Below are positions 14,310-22,837 of a stretch of DNA of 35,913 bases, piece after piece. This DNA is from JBAZHE01 sp964547855 (GTDB taxonomy: Bacteria > Patescibacteriota > Patescibacteriia > Patescibacteriales > WJLG01), in assembly GCA_964547855.1 (NCBI GenBank), contig CAZJPG010000015.1:1-35913 (forward strand). Direction: 5' to 3'. The position numbers and the translations under genes are program-made. Every line of letters starts with the position of its first letter. Position 1 is the first letter of the stretch. The notes beneath the pieces were generated by a model that was not told the origin of the DNA, searched no databases, and was given only the letters and a program-made list of their open reading frames with translations.

Positions 14310-15566
14310 ATGTCAAAAATCAAGGAGATAATAGCCAGGGAAATTCTAGACAGTCGAGGAAATCCCACTATAGAAACAAAGATAATTTTAGAAAACGGCC
14401 TGTCGGCAAAAGCTAGCACACCCTCTGGGGCGTCCACTGGCAAGCACGAGGCCTTAGAGCTTCGCGACAGAGATAATAGGCGCTATTGCGGTCTTGGAGT
14501 TTTGCGTGCCATAGATAATGTCAATAAAAAAATCGCCCCAATACTGATCGGCAAAGAGATCTCCGATCAAACATCTATAGACAAATCCTTGATCGAGCTC
14601 GACGGCTCGGAAAACAAGATGAATCTTGGCGCTAACGCCATACTCTCGGTTTCTTTGGCCGCCGCTAGAACTGCCGCCCTAGATCAGGGGGTGGAGTTGT
14701 TTGAATACATAAACAAAACCAATGATTTTGGAGAAATATCCTTGCCGACGCCGTGCTTCAATATATTCAATGGCGGCAAACATGCGGATACCAATCTCGA
14801 CTTTCAGGAGTTCATGATTATCCCACTAAAGAAAACTTCTTTTTCGGAAAAAGTTAGAATTGGCTCTGAGATATTTCATGAATTGGGAAAGGTCTTAAAA
14901 AAAGGCGGCTTCGATACTGACGTCGGAAGTGAAGGAGGATATGCCCCAGATATAGTATCTAGTGTGCAAGCCATAGAATTCATAATCTCAGCCACGATCA
15001 ACGCTGGTTATAAACCTAAAACAGAGGTTGGCCTTGGCATAGACGTTGGATCATCTGGATTATTCGATAAAGAACAAAAAAAATATATCTTCGAGTTAGA
15101 CAATGCCTTCTTTACTAGCTCCAACCTTATTGGACTATACAATGAGTGGCTTAGAGATTTTCCTATAATCCTAATAGAGGATGGTTTAGCGGAGGATGAG
15201 TGGGATTCTTGGCGGGAATTAACAGCCGAGTTGGGTGGCAAGCTTATGGTGGTCGGGGACGATCTTTTTGCAACGAACCAAAATCGTTTACGCCGTGGAC
15301 TAAAAGAAAAAGCGGCCAACACTATTATAATAAAACCAAACCAAGTCGGCACGCTAACAGAGACTATTGACTGCATCAAGCTGGCCAAGAAGCATAATTA
15401 TCGAATTATAGTCTCACACCGCAGCGGAGAAACTAACGACGACTTTATATCCGATCTAGCAGCGGCCGTTAGCGCCGACTTCATAAAAGCAGGATCATTG
15501 TCTCGCGGCGAAAGGCTTGCCAAATATAACCGTTTAATGGAAATAGAGTCAATGATTAAAAAATAA
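14310..15566 (+). CDS. eno: Enolase
   Basis: 418 residues against about 430 in most bacteria. It dehydrates 2-phosphoglycerate to phosphoenolpyruvate with Mg2+. Motifs: EILDSRGNPTIE at the N-terminus, SGASTGKHEALELRD (mobile loop), GGKHADTNLDFQEFMIIP, VGSEGGYAPD (usually GDEGGFAP; the catalytic Glu is kept), LIEDGLAEDEWD, VVGDDLFATN, IIKPNQVGTLTET and the signature VSHRSGET near residue 369. The gap to pgk is 40 bases with no terminator; gpmI starts 4 bases after its stop. There is no Shine-Dalgarno sequence before the ATG (CTACTGGAACTATG). All metal and lysine positions I can check by eye appear to be present. Confidence 0.95.
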   Translation: MSKIKEIIAREILDSRGNPTIETKIILENGLSAKASTPSGASTGKHEALELRDRDNRRYCGLGVLRAIDNVNKKIAPILIGKEISDQTSIDKSLIELDGSENKMNLGANAILSVSLAAARTAALDQGVELFEYINKTNDFGEISLPTPCFNIFNGGKHADTNLDFQEFMIIPLKKTSFSEKVRIGSEIFHELGKVLKKGGFDTDVGSEGGYAPDIVSSVQAIEFIISATINAGYKPKTEVGLGIDVGSSGLFDKEQKKYIFELDNAFFTSSNLIGLYNEWLRDFPIILIEDGLAEDEWDSWRELTAELGGKLMVVGDDLFATNQNRLRRGLKEKAANTIIIKPNQVGTLTETIDCIKLAKKHNYRIIVSHRSGETNDDFISDLAAAVSADFIKAGSLSRGERLAKYNRLMEIESMIKK

Positions 15567-15570
15567 ACAT

Positions 15571-17196
15571 ATGAGCTCAAAAAAAGCCAAAAAGACAGAA
15601 AAGACGAAGGCCGGTGATGTTTTACCGCTTTTATTGATAATCTTGGATGGATGGGGCCTAACTAATCCAAACCGTGGCAATGCCATAACCCTGGCCAAAA
15701 CCAAAAATATAGACTCCCTAGTTAAAAACTATCCATACACAAAGCTTTACGCTCATGGACGTCATGTTGGTTTACCACCAAAACAAGTCGGGAACAGCGA
15801 GGCTGGGCATATGAATATTGGCGCTGGAAGGGTTGTAGAACAGGACGCCGTCAAAATAAATCGCAGCATAAAGGATGGGACATTCTTCAAAAATCCAGCC
15901 TTCAAAGAAGCGATAGCTCACGCTCATAGTCATAAGTCAAAAATTCACATCATGGGAATGCTATCAAATGATATGAGCCCGCACAGCGATCTCAATCATC
16001 TTTTAGCATTGATAAAACTAGTCAAGGAACAGGGGATGGGTAATAACTTGTACTTACATCTCTTCACTGATGGTAGAGACTCCCCACAACATGAAGCTCT
16101 TCGCCTAATAATGAATCTAAAAAGAAAGACTAAGAACAACATAAGGATATCAACGATCATGGGTCGTTTTTATGCCATGGATAGAAAAAAGGCTTGGAAC
16201 CGCACACTGGACGCCTACAATGCCATAGTAATGGGAAAAGGTCTTTACGCGCCAGAAGCGTCCGAAGCTATAATAGAGAGCTATAACCGCAACGAAACAG
16301 ACGAATTTATACGCCCTTATGTTATAAACAAAAAGGGGATGATAGGAGATAACGATTCGATAATATTCTTTAATCTACGTTCCGATCGCGCCAGGCAATT
16401 GACGAAAATGTTCGTACAGAAGGATTTCAATAAGCGAAACCCTGGCTCTTTACCAAGGCCAAAGTATTTAAAGAAAATTCGTTTCGTGACCATGACCGAT
16501 TTTGGACCAGACCTCGATGACATCTTAGCTGCCTATCCATCAGTAGACCTGCCAGGAACATTGCCCATAGCCCTTAGTGAACTATCACAATTATACATAG
16601 CTGAATCGGAAAAATTCGCCCACGTGACTTACTTCTTTAACGGCGGCTACTCTGGGCGCGTCAACGGGGAAGACCACTTTATGATACCTTCTCCGTCCGT
16701 AAAATCGTACGACGAAACACCAGGCATGAAATCGATTGCTTTGACCAATAAAATAATAAGCAATTTAAAAAGAAATCTTTATGATTTCACCATGGTGAAT
16801 TATGCCGCTTCAGATATGGTGGCTCACACTGGTAACCTTAAGGCTTCGATAAAATGCTGCCAAATACTTGATGGTTGCATGAAAAAGATAGTCGATGCTT
16901 ATCTACGCAAAAACGGCACCGTCATCATCACCGCAGATCATGGCAATATAGAGGAATTGATAAATTTAAAGACTGGAGAGGTCGACACAGAACATTCGAC
17001 CAATCAGGTGCCTTTTATCTTGATAAACAAGCAGTTAAAAGGCAAAAAACTAAGAAAAGATGGTTGTTTAGCGGATGTATCGCCAACGATCCTTAGTATT
17101 CTAAACCTAAAAAAACCAGGAGAGATGACCGGGCACGATTTACTTAATTTAAAACCGACATGGACAAAAAATTCAAAGAAGATAATCTGCCGTTAA
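15571..17196 (+). CDS. gpmI: 2,3-bisphosphoglycerate-independent phosphoglycerate mutase
   Basis: 541 residues (usual about 510; the excess is mostly a lysine-rich N-terminus and a longer tail). It interconverts 3- and 2-phosphoglycerate through a phosphoserine intermediate. Key parts: LLLIILDGWG (metal Asp), VGNSEAGHMNIGAGR (nucleophile Ser76), LFTDGRDSP, MGRFYAMDRKKAWNR, SDRARQLT, SDMVAHTG (Asp and His ligands), TADHGN (Asp456, His457) and TEHSTNQVPF (His ligand). All seven metal ligands seem to be present, so it should be active. It follows eno by 4 bases and overlaps the next, degenerate paralogue by 37 bases, which implies translational coupling of an active and an inactive copy. Confidence 0.95.
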   Translation: MSSKKAKKTEKTKAGDVLPLLLIILDGWGLTNPNRGNAITLAKTKNIDSLVKNYPYTKLYAHGRHVGLPPKQVGNSEAGHMNIGAGRVVEQDAVKINRSIKDGTFFKNPAFKEAIAHAHSHKSKIHIMGMLSNDMSPHSDLNHLLALIKLVKEQGMGNNLYLHLFTDGRDSPQHEALRLIMNLKRKTKNNIRISTIMGRFYAMDRKKAWNRTLDAYNAIVMGKGLYAPEASEAIIESYNRNETDEFIRPYVINKKGMIGDNDSIIFFNLRSDRARQLTKMFVQKDFNKRNPGSLPRPKYLKKIRFVTMTDFGPDLDDILAAYPSVDLPGTLPIALSELSQLYIAESEKFAHVTYFFNGGYSGRVNGEDHFMIPSPSVKSYDETPGMKSIALTNKIISNLKRNLYDFTMVNYAASDMVAHTGNLKASIKCCQILDGCMKKIVDAYLRKNGTVIITADHGNIEELINLKTGEVDTEHSTNQVPFILINKQLKGKKLRKDGCLADVSPTILSILNLKKPGEMTGHDLLNLKPTWTKNSKKIICR

Positions 17197-18020
17197 TCTT
17201 GCTCATACTAGACGGATTAGCTATAGCTCCAGAAGGTGACGGTAATGCAGTCTCCAAAGCAAGGATGCCGTTCTTGCTGGAATCAATAAAAAAATACCCG
17301 TCAGTCGTGTTAAAATCGGCTATCGACAAAAATGCGGTCGACCAATCTCAAGCGTACTCTATTCTTGGCATGAAGCCAGCCTCGGCAAAAAGTTCACTGT
17401 CATTGACTAAAACATTAAACGAAAACAATGTTAAGTGGTGCCTTTTAGCAGAGCCGGACAGGGCAACTTTATCCTGTGAATTCTTTCTGGGAGAGAAACC
17501 GCTGTCATTAGATGATATATTCTTGGCAGAAAACGAAGACCAAGACGACACCAAATTAAAAGATTTTGCGATCATTTCAAATGAACTGATCAAAAGAATC
17601 AAATCGAATAAACAGCAAGTGATCTTCGTTTTTAGCTCCTGCCTAGAATTAATAGCTAGGCAAGGAGATATACTGCAAACAATACAAGCGCTAGAAGAGG
17701 TTGATCGACATTTATCAAAAATATGCAAGGCGATATTAGAGAAAGATGGCACACTTTTAATCTCCTCAACGAATGGGCAAGCCGAAGCCATGATAGATGT
17801 TAAGATGGATAAAGTAAACAAGGGACCTTCAAATAACGACCTACCACTAGTGATAATAAATAAAGAACTGGAGGGCAAAACAATGGGTTTTCCCGAAGCA
17901 CCGAATGGTGACCTTTCAACTTGCCAAGCGATTGGCTCCACGCAAGATATCCCACCAACGATATTATCCCTACTTGGCATCAAAATAGCTGGGAAAAAAT
18001 CTGGCAAACCATTACTATAG
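17160..18020 (+). CDS. Degenerate, shortened paralogue of phosphoglycerate mutase (pseudoenzyme)
   Basis: 286 residues. The start (LILLILDGLAIAPEGDGNAV) and the last 120 residues align by eye with the phosphatase-fold half of the gpmI product just upstream, but the inserted phosphotransferase domain (about 230 residues) is replaced by a short linker. The first Asp (LDG) and a Ser (VDQSQAYS against VGNSEAGH) are retained. The other ligands are changed: SDMVAHTG becomes ELIARQG (Asp to Glu, His to Arg), TADHGN becomes SSTNGQ (Thr204, Asn205), and EHSTNQVP becomes GPSNNDLP. It cannot be a normal mutase. The intact frame and the 37-base overlap with gpmI suggest a retained structural or regulatory role, possibly binding the active enzyme; that role is inference. 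It is the last gene of the operon. Confidence 0.8.
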   Translation: MDKKFKEDNLPLILLILDGLAIAPEGDGNAVSKARMPFLLESIKKYPSVVLKSAIDKNAVDQSQAYSILGMKPASAKSSLSLTKTLNENNVKWCLLAEPDRATLSCEFFLGEKPLSLDDIFLAENEDQDDTKLKDFAIISNELIKRIKSNKQQVIFVFSSCLELIARQGDILQTIQALEEVDRHLSKICKAILEKDGTLLISSTNGQAEAMIDVKMDKVNKGPSNNDLPLVIINKELEGKTMGFPEAPNGDLSTCQAIGSTQDIPPTILSLLGIKIAGKKSGKPLL

Positions 18021-18038
18021 ATTTACAATAATAAAAAA

Positions 18039-18066
18039 ACAGCCCTCTTAAAGAGAGCTGTTTTTT
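18039..18066. terminator. Bidirectional terminator between the glycolysis operon and the DUF212 gene
   Basis: AACAGC (18039-18044) pairs with GCTGTT (18057-18062), extended by CTCT/GAGA pairing inside. Plus-strand T run at 18061-18066; the minus-strand side also ends in seven T. It lies between convergent genes. Confidence 0.85.
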
Positions 18067-18077
18067 ATACTGCCTTA

Positions 18078-18506
18078 TTACATGAAGATACCACCGATCA
18101 AACTTACCACCAACCCGATCAACGAACCGACAACCACTTGGGCTGGTGTATGACCAATTTTTTCCAATAGGCGCGGATAACTCTTGTCGAGCATATCATC
18201 GTCCTTCAAGTCTTTGACTAAAACATTCAATATCTTTCCGTGCTGACCTAAATAACGTCTTAAACCGACGGCATCGCGGATAACCACTACGGCGAACACA
18301 AAACTTAAGGCGAACAGAGGAGAGGTCCAGCCATTCTTTAGGCCGACGATAGTCGCTAATGACACCACTAAGGCACTATGACCGGATGGCATGCCAGAAT
18401 AAGCAAAAATATTCTTAAAATCTAGCTTCTGGCGATTACTTTTGATAAACATCTTTGATACTTGGGCCACAAGACCAGAGACCAAAGGAAGGATTAAATA
18501 TGGCAT
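18078..18506 (-). CDS. Divergent PAP2 family membrane protein (DUF212/YuiD type)
   Basis: 142 residues with about four membrane helices. Recognised by GMPSGHSALVVSLAT, RDAVGLRRYLGQHG and IGHTPAQVVVGSLIGL, the ordered motifs of the DUF212 family, distantly related to PAP2 phosphatases (PSGH). An undecaprenyl-pyrophosphate or lipid phosphatase activity has been suggested by analogy, but I would not state a substrate. Its start lies 6 bases after the gyrB stop on the same strand, so it is the second gene of a gyrB transcript. The start context AAAGAGATATG has only a weak ribosome binding site. Confidence 0.88.
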   Translation of the reverse strand: MPYLILPLVSGLVAQVSKMFIKSNRQKLDFKNIFAYSGMPSGHSALVVSLATIVGLKNGWTSPLFALSFVFAVVVIRDAVGLRRYLGQHGKILNVLVKDLKDDDMLDKSYPRLLEKIGHTPAQVVVGSLIGLVVSLIGGIFM

Positions 18507-18512
18507 ATCTCT

Positions 18513-20525
18513 TTATATATCCAAATTAGTGACTTTTTTAGCATGAGTCTGAATGAAGTGCTTTCTGGGCACGACATCGTCTCCCATAAGCATGTCGAAT
18601 ATTTCGTCGGCTGTTTCGGCTTGTTCTACCGTTACCTGCTTAAGAATACGTTTTTCTGGATCCATAGTAGTCTCCCAAAGCTGTTCAGGGTTCATTTCTC
18701 CCAAACCTTTATATCTCTGTATTCTAATGCTTGATGACTTTTTCGTCTTAACTTCCTCTTCGACCTCTTCGACCGCCGCCTCATCTTCTTCGCCTTCGGT
18801 CTCGACGATATCTCCGCCCATGTCTTTGATTATTTTAACCTTTTCTTCGTCGCTATAAGCATAACGGACGTCGTTATTCTTTTTTATCTGGTAGAGCGGT
18901 GGTTGGGCGATATAAAGATGTCCATTCATAACCAATGGCTGGAAATGACGGTAGAACAGGGTCAAGAGCAAAGTCCTGATGTGAGCACCGTCAACATCGG
19001 CATCGGTCATGATTATTATACGATTATAACGCAACTTCGAAAGATCTATTTGATCATCAATATTCGTTCCTAAGGCTATGACCAAACTTTTTATTTCGTT
19101 GTTAGCCAACATTTTATCTAATCTAGCTCTTTCTACATTCAATATCTTTCCACGAAGGGGGAGTATAGCCTGAAAACGACGATCACGACCCTGTTTAGCC
19201 GATCCACCGGCGGAGTCTCCCTCAACGATATAGAGTTCACAAGACTGTGAATCACGACTAGAGCAATCAGCTAACTTACCTGGCAAGGTTAAGCCATCTA
19301 ATGCACCTTTTCTTAATATAGAGGCTCTAGCAGTGCGAGCCGCCAAGCGAGCCTGAGCGGTTAAAACACACTTACCCACGATAGCCTCGGCATCACGAGG
19401 ATGCTCTTCAAGAAAATCCGATAAAGCAGTACCAAACACCTGTTCGACATATGTCTTCATTTCAGCATTACCAAGCTTTCCTTTAGTCTGACCCTCGAAT
19501 TGCGGCTCAGGCAATTTAACGCTAACGATGGCGGTTAAGCCTTCACGAACGTCGTCGCCGGTCAGATTTTCATCTTTTTCTTTAAGAAGATTATGATTGC
19601 GGGCATAACTGTTCAATGTCCTGGTTAAAGCGGTCTTGAAGCCAACGATATGCGTTCCTCCTTCTGGGTTATGGATATTATTGGCAAAAGGTAATAACTG
19701 CTCGTTATAGCCGTCATTATATTGAAAGGCGACTTCTACTCGGCAACCTTCAACTTTCTTGTCTACATAGAATACATTTTCATGCTTAACGGTATTATTG
19801 CGATTCAAAGCCTTTATGTAAGAAAGGACTCCGCCTTCAAAATGGAACTTATAATGTTTTTCGTTATCTTTTTTGCGCTTGTCTATAACCTCCATCGTTA
19901 TACCCTTGGTAAGATAGGCCTGCTGGCGCAAGCGGGTCAATATCTTATTCCAATCGAACTCCAATTCAGTGAATATCGTAGAGTCAGGCTTAAATATTAT
20001 AGTCGTACCAGTATCATCTGCCTTGCCGATAGCCTTTATAGGGGCTTTTGGTTTACCAATATTATATTCCTGCATCCAAACTTTTCCACCAAGACGCACT
20101 TCAGCCCTCAAATAAGAAGATAGAGCATTGACGACAGAGGCACCAACACCATGAAGTCCGCCGGAGACCTTATAGCCTCCATCACCGAACTTTCCACCGG
20201 CGTGAAGCACGGTCAAAACCGTCTCCAAAGTAGAGACACCAGTCTTCTTATGTTTGTCTACTGGTATTCCACGACCATCATCGACCACCTCGACCATTCC
20301 GTCTGGCAAAAGAGTGGTTTTAACACTAGTAGCGTAACCAGCCATGGCTTCATCTATGGAGTTATCTACTATCTCCCAAATCAAATGATGCAAACCAGCC
20401 CCTGAAGTCGAGCCTATGTACATTCCAGGGCGCTTTCTAACCGGCTCTAATCCTTCCAAGACGGTTATTGAACTAGCATCATAATTACTATCTTTTTTCT
20501 CCTTGGCTAAATCTTTTTTCGCCAT
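18513..20525 (-). CDS. gyrB: DNA gyrase subunit B
   Basis: 670 residues. The ATPase subunit of the type II topoisomerase that introduces negative supercoils. GHKL ATPase motifs: EIVDNSIDEAMAG, VVDDGRGIPVD and GGLHGVGASVVNALS. TOPRIM: EGDSAGGSAKQGRDR (from about residue 434) and TDADVDGAHIRTLL (about 503). The C-terminal IQRYKGLGEMNPEQLWETTMDP is also diagnostic. Between TOPRIM and that block (about 568-600) lies an acidic, Glu-rich stretch (EGEEDEAAVEEVEEEVK), which looks like a flexible insert. ParE cannot be fully excluded without gyrA/parC context. The start ATG follows a leader with a CCACCT/AGGTGG hairpin and no Shine-Dalgarno sequence. Confidence 0.95.
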   Translation of the reverse strand: MAKKDLAKEKKDSNYDASSITVLEGLEPVRKRPGMYIGSTSGAGLHHLIWEIVDNSIDEAMAGYATSVKTTLLPDGMVEVVDDGRGIPVDKHKKTGVSTLETVLTVLHAGGKFGDGGYKVSGGLHGVGASVVNALSSYLRAEVRLGGKVWMQEYNIGKPKAPIKAIGKADDTGTTIIFKPDSTIFTELEFDWNKILTRLRQQAYLTKGITMEVIDKRKKDNEKHYKFHFEGGVLSYIKALNRNNTVKHENVFYVDKKVEGCRVEVAFQYNDGYNEQLLPFANNIHNPEGGTHIVGFKTALTRTLNSYARNHNLLKEKDENLTGDDVREGLTAIVSVKLPEPQFEGQTKGKLGNAEMKTYVEQVFGTALSDFLEEHPRDAEAIVGKCVLTAQARLAARTARASILRKGALDGLTLPGKLADCSSRDSQSCELYIVEGDSAGGSAKQGRDRRFQAILPLRGKILNVERARLDKMLANNEIKSLVIALGTNIDDQIDLSKLRYNRIIIMTDADVDGAHIRTLLLTLFYRHFQPLVMNGHLYIAQPPLYQIKKNNDVRYAYSDEEKVKIIKDMGGDIVETEGEEDEAAVEEVEEEVKTKKSSSIRIQRYKGLGEMNPEQLWETTMDPEKRILKQVTVEQAETADEIFDMLMGDDVVPRKHFIQTHAKKVTNLDI

Positions 20526-20573
20526 AATTATCTTTAAAAAATTAACTAATTTAAGCCTAAAATAAATAACAAT

Positions 20574-20590
20574 CCACCTTAGCTAGGTGG
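20574..20590 (-). promoter_or_regulatory. Hairpin in the gyrB leader
   Basis: CCACCT (20574-20579) pairs with AGGTGG (20585-20590) around a 5-base loop, about 50 bases before the gyrB ATG and downstream of its promoter. The GC-rich stem in an AT-rich leader may regulate or stabilise the mRNA. There is no T run, so it is not a terminator. Confidence 0.4.
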
Positions 20591-20618
20591 GCAAGAAAAA
20601 TCTTTCCTTACTATCCTT

Positions 20619-20647
20619 ATTTTATCAAAAAAACCGGCCCAAGACAA
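20619..20647 (-). promoter_or_regulatory. Promoter of gyrB
   Basis: On the minus strand TTGTCT (20642-20647), a 17-base spacer and TAAAAT (20619-20624). The leader to the gyrB ATG would be about 87 nt. Confidence 0.55.
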
Positions 20648-20682
20648 GTGCTTTAACCTAATATTATGGCGGTATATAAGGT

Positions 20683-20711
20683 TTGATTTTTTAGCTATTT
20701 AATAGTAAAAT
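20683..20711 (+). promoter_or_regulatory. Promoter of the 20735-rodA operon
   Basis: TTGATT (20683-20688), a 17-base spacer and TAAAAT (20706-20711), with the ATG at 20735 after a leader of about 17 nt. Confidence 0.6.
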
Positions 20712-20734
20712 ATAGACAAAGAAATAAAAAAAAT

Positions 20735-21658
20735 ATGCCTAACAATAAAAACTCATCCGCCTCCAACAATAATGTCGATCTAAAACGCTATGAAACAGAC
20801 GTATCTGGCGTATCGATGAAAAATCTAGAAACTGGACTCTGGTGGGTAAGGAATAGGGGGAAACTTAAAAAAGGTCTTATAGCCATACTTCTTGTGGTCT
20901 GTCTCCTGACGGTGGGGTATTCACTTTTTGGTTTTGGTTATTATTTCCTAAAAGGCATGTGGGATGACAACAAAATGGTGACGGAACTAGTCAACACCAC
21001 GACTGTCTCTCCTGATTTCTTAGAGCAAAGAGCTGCTAAGGACCCATCCTTGTCATCTGTATCAATATTAGACAACGATTCGGCGTATGATGCCTACATA
21101 ACCATGCAAAACCCCAACCAGAAACACTGGGGAATATTCTCTTACTGCTTTAAATACGGAGAAACGAACATAGAATGTGGCGAGGATTTCATACTCCCCG
21201 AACAAAAAAAGATCGTCTCGGCCCTTGGGATCAAGGCCGATAGCATACCCAATAATTTGCGTTTCGTAATAAACCAAATTACATGGAAAAAATTAGATGC
21301 TCATAAAATACCTAATTGGAACACGTACAAGAACGAACGCCAACAAATCAAGATCAACAACGTATCGTTCAAACCGACATCGAGCGATCTTTCAGAAAAA
21401 ATAAGCCTCAATTCGCTATCTTTTTCTGTTAGCAATCAAGGTGCTTATGGCTTTTGGGAGGCGCCTTTCACTATTGCTCTTTACCGCGGTAATCGTGTGG
21501 TCGGTCTTGGAAAATATACCCTAAAAGAATTAGGGTCTTACGACACCAAAGACGTTAATATCACTTGGCCAGGAAACTTATTAGGAGTAAATGATATCGA
21601 CATAACTCCAGATATTAACCTTATGGACGAAGATAATTATTTGAAACCTGAAAGATAA
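20735..21658 (+). CDS. Single-pass membrane protein with large extracytoplasmic domain, next to rodA
   Basis: 307 residues: an Asn/Ser-rich start (MPNNKNSSASNNNVDLKRYE), a basic segment (RNRGKLKKG), one membrane helix (about 47-70, LIAILLVVCLLTVGYSLFGF) and a soluble beta-rich domain of about 230 residues with two cysteines (YCFKYGETNIECGE) that could form a disulfide. By the positive-inside rule the large domain faces outside. I do not recognise the domain. Its stop directly abuts the rodA ATG with no gap, so it is probably part of the envelope or elongation machinery. There is no Shine-Dalgarno sequence (AAAAAATATG). Confidence 0.78.
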   Translation: MPNNKNSSASNNNVDLKRYETDVSGVSMKNLETGLWWVRNRGKLKKGLIAILLVVCLLTVGYSLFGFGYYFLKGMWDDNKMVTELVNTTTVSPDFLEQRAAKDPSLSSVSILDNDSAYDAYITMQNPNQKHWGIFSYCFKYGETNIECGEDFILPEQKKIVSALGIKADSIPNNLRFVINQITWKKLDAHKIPNWNTYKNERQQIKINNVSFKPTSSDLSEKISLNSLSFSVSNQGAYGFWEAPFTIALYRGNRVVGLGKYTLKELGSYDTKDVNITWPGNLLGVNDIDITPDINLMDEDNYLKPER

Positions 21659-22762
21659 ATGGGGAAGATATTATTTTATTTAAAGAACCTTGACTGGATA
21701 CTATTCTTCGCTGCCATGTTATTGGCATCTTTTGGTTTAACGGAAATATACAGCATAGCCCTAGGACAAGAGACGACTGACTTAGTGAATTTTCAAAAAC
21801 AGATACTGTTTATCGTTTTAGGCCTTTTCTCTTTCTTTGTATTCGCTGCCATAGATTATGATTTCTGGAAAAGCTCTGGTAAATATTTGTATGTGGCCTG
21901 TTTTTTGTCATTGATAGCAGTTATGTTCCTCGGACAGACCATTCGCGGTACTAAGGGTTGGTTTTCTGTAGGACTTTTCAATATACAGCCAGTGGAGTTT
22001 GCCAAAATAATGCTGATAATATCTCTATCGAACTATTTTTCATCCCGAGCTATTAAAATTAGGTCTTCAAAGCAACTGCTGATGTCGGCCATAATAACGC
22101 TTGGTCTGGCCATTCCGACTTTTCTGCAGCCAGACTTTGGATCAGCCATGCTGCTATTCGCTATTTGGCTAGTGTTAATGATTGTTTCCGGTTTTGACAA
22201 AAAATACTTTATCGCCATGGCCATGATCGCGGCGGTATTGTTCAGTGGTCTATGGTTTTTCCATTTTAAGGACTACCAAAAAGAAAGAATCATGACCTTT
22301 ATTAATCCTTCGGCTAACGTGCTTTCCACTGGCTACAATGTTAACCAGGCCTTGATAGCGGTCGGCTCCGGTGGGTTACTTGGTAGGGGGGTTGGTTTTG
22401 GATCACAATCCCAGTTAAAATTTCTCCCAGAATCCCAAACAGACTTTATTTTTGCTGTAGTTAGCGAAGAATTTGGATTTCTTGGTTGCGGATTAGTCTT
22501 TCTTGCCTATTGTCTGATATTCTACCGTTGTCTAATAGCAGCCAAAAAAACCAACAACGACTTTGGAGTTTTTATCATTATGGGGGTTATGGGCTTGATT
22601 TTTATTGAAATGTTTATTAATATCAGTATGAATCTTGGGATAATGCCAGTCGTGGGCATATCCTTGCCATTTCTAAGCTACGGAGGAAGTTCCATAATAT
22701 CAAGCTTCATCTTGCTGGGATTGGTGGAAAATATTATAATTAAGTCAAAGACTAACTTCTAA
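21659..22762 (+). CDS. rodA: RodA/FtsW family peptidoglycan glycosyltransferase
   Basis: 367 residues with about ten membrane helices, matching the SEDS family length (370-400). Marks: GTKGWFSVGLFNIQPVEFAKI, QPDFGSAMLL (the catalytic Asp region), SQTDFIFAVVSEEFGFLGC and LGIMPVVGISLPFLSYGGSS. These proteins polymerise lipid II into glycan strands with a partner class B penicillin-binding protein; none is in this window. RodA and FtsW cannot be separated safely by sequence here; the absence of neighbouring ftsZ/ftsA or mur genes leans to RodA. It starts with ATG directly after the TAA of the preceding gene. Confidence 0.88.
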   Translation: MGKILFYLKNLDWILFFAAMLLASFGLTEIYSIALGQETTDLVNFQKQILFIVLGLFSFFVFAAIDYDFWKSSGKYLYVACFLSLIAVMFLGQTIRGTKGWFSVGLFNIQPVEFAKIMLIISLSNYFSSRAIKIRSSKQLLMSAIITLGLAIPTFLQPDFGSAMLLFAIWLVLMIVSGFDKKYFIAMAMIAAVLFSGLWFFHFKDYQKERIMTFINPSANVLSTGYNVNQALIAVGSGGLLGRGVGFGSQSQLKFLPESQTDFIFAVVSEEFGFLGCGLVFLAYCLIFYRCLIAAKKTNNDFGVFIIMGVMGLIFIEMFINISMNLGIMPVVGISLPFLSYGGSSIISSFILLGLVENIIIKSKTNF

Positions 22763-22787
22763 AAGAATCTGAAAACCGGAAGACAAC

Positions 22788-22808
22788 GGCCACTAGGTGA
22801 GCCTTTTT
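22788..22808 (+). terminator. Probable terminator after rodA
   Basis: GGCCAC (22788-22793) pairs with GTG-GCC (22797-22803, one bulged A), followed by TTTTT and further T-rich sequence. Confidence 0.5.
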
Positions 22809-22837
22809 CTTTTTCGATTTTCATAAAAAGCAAAAAT

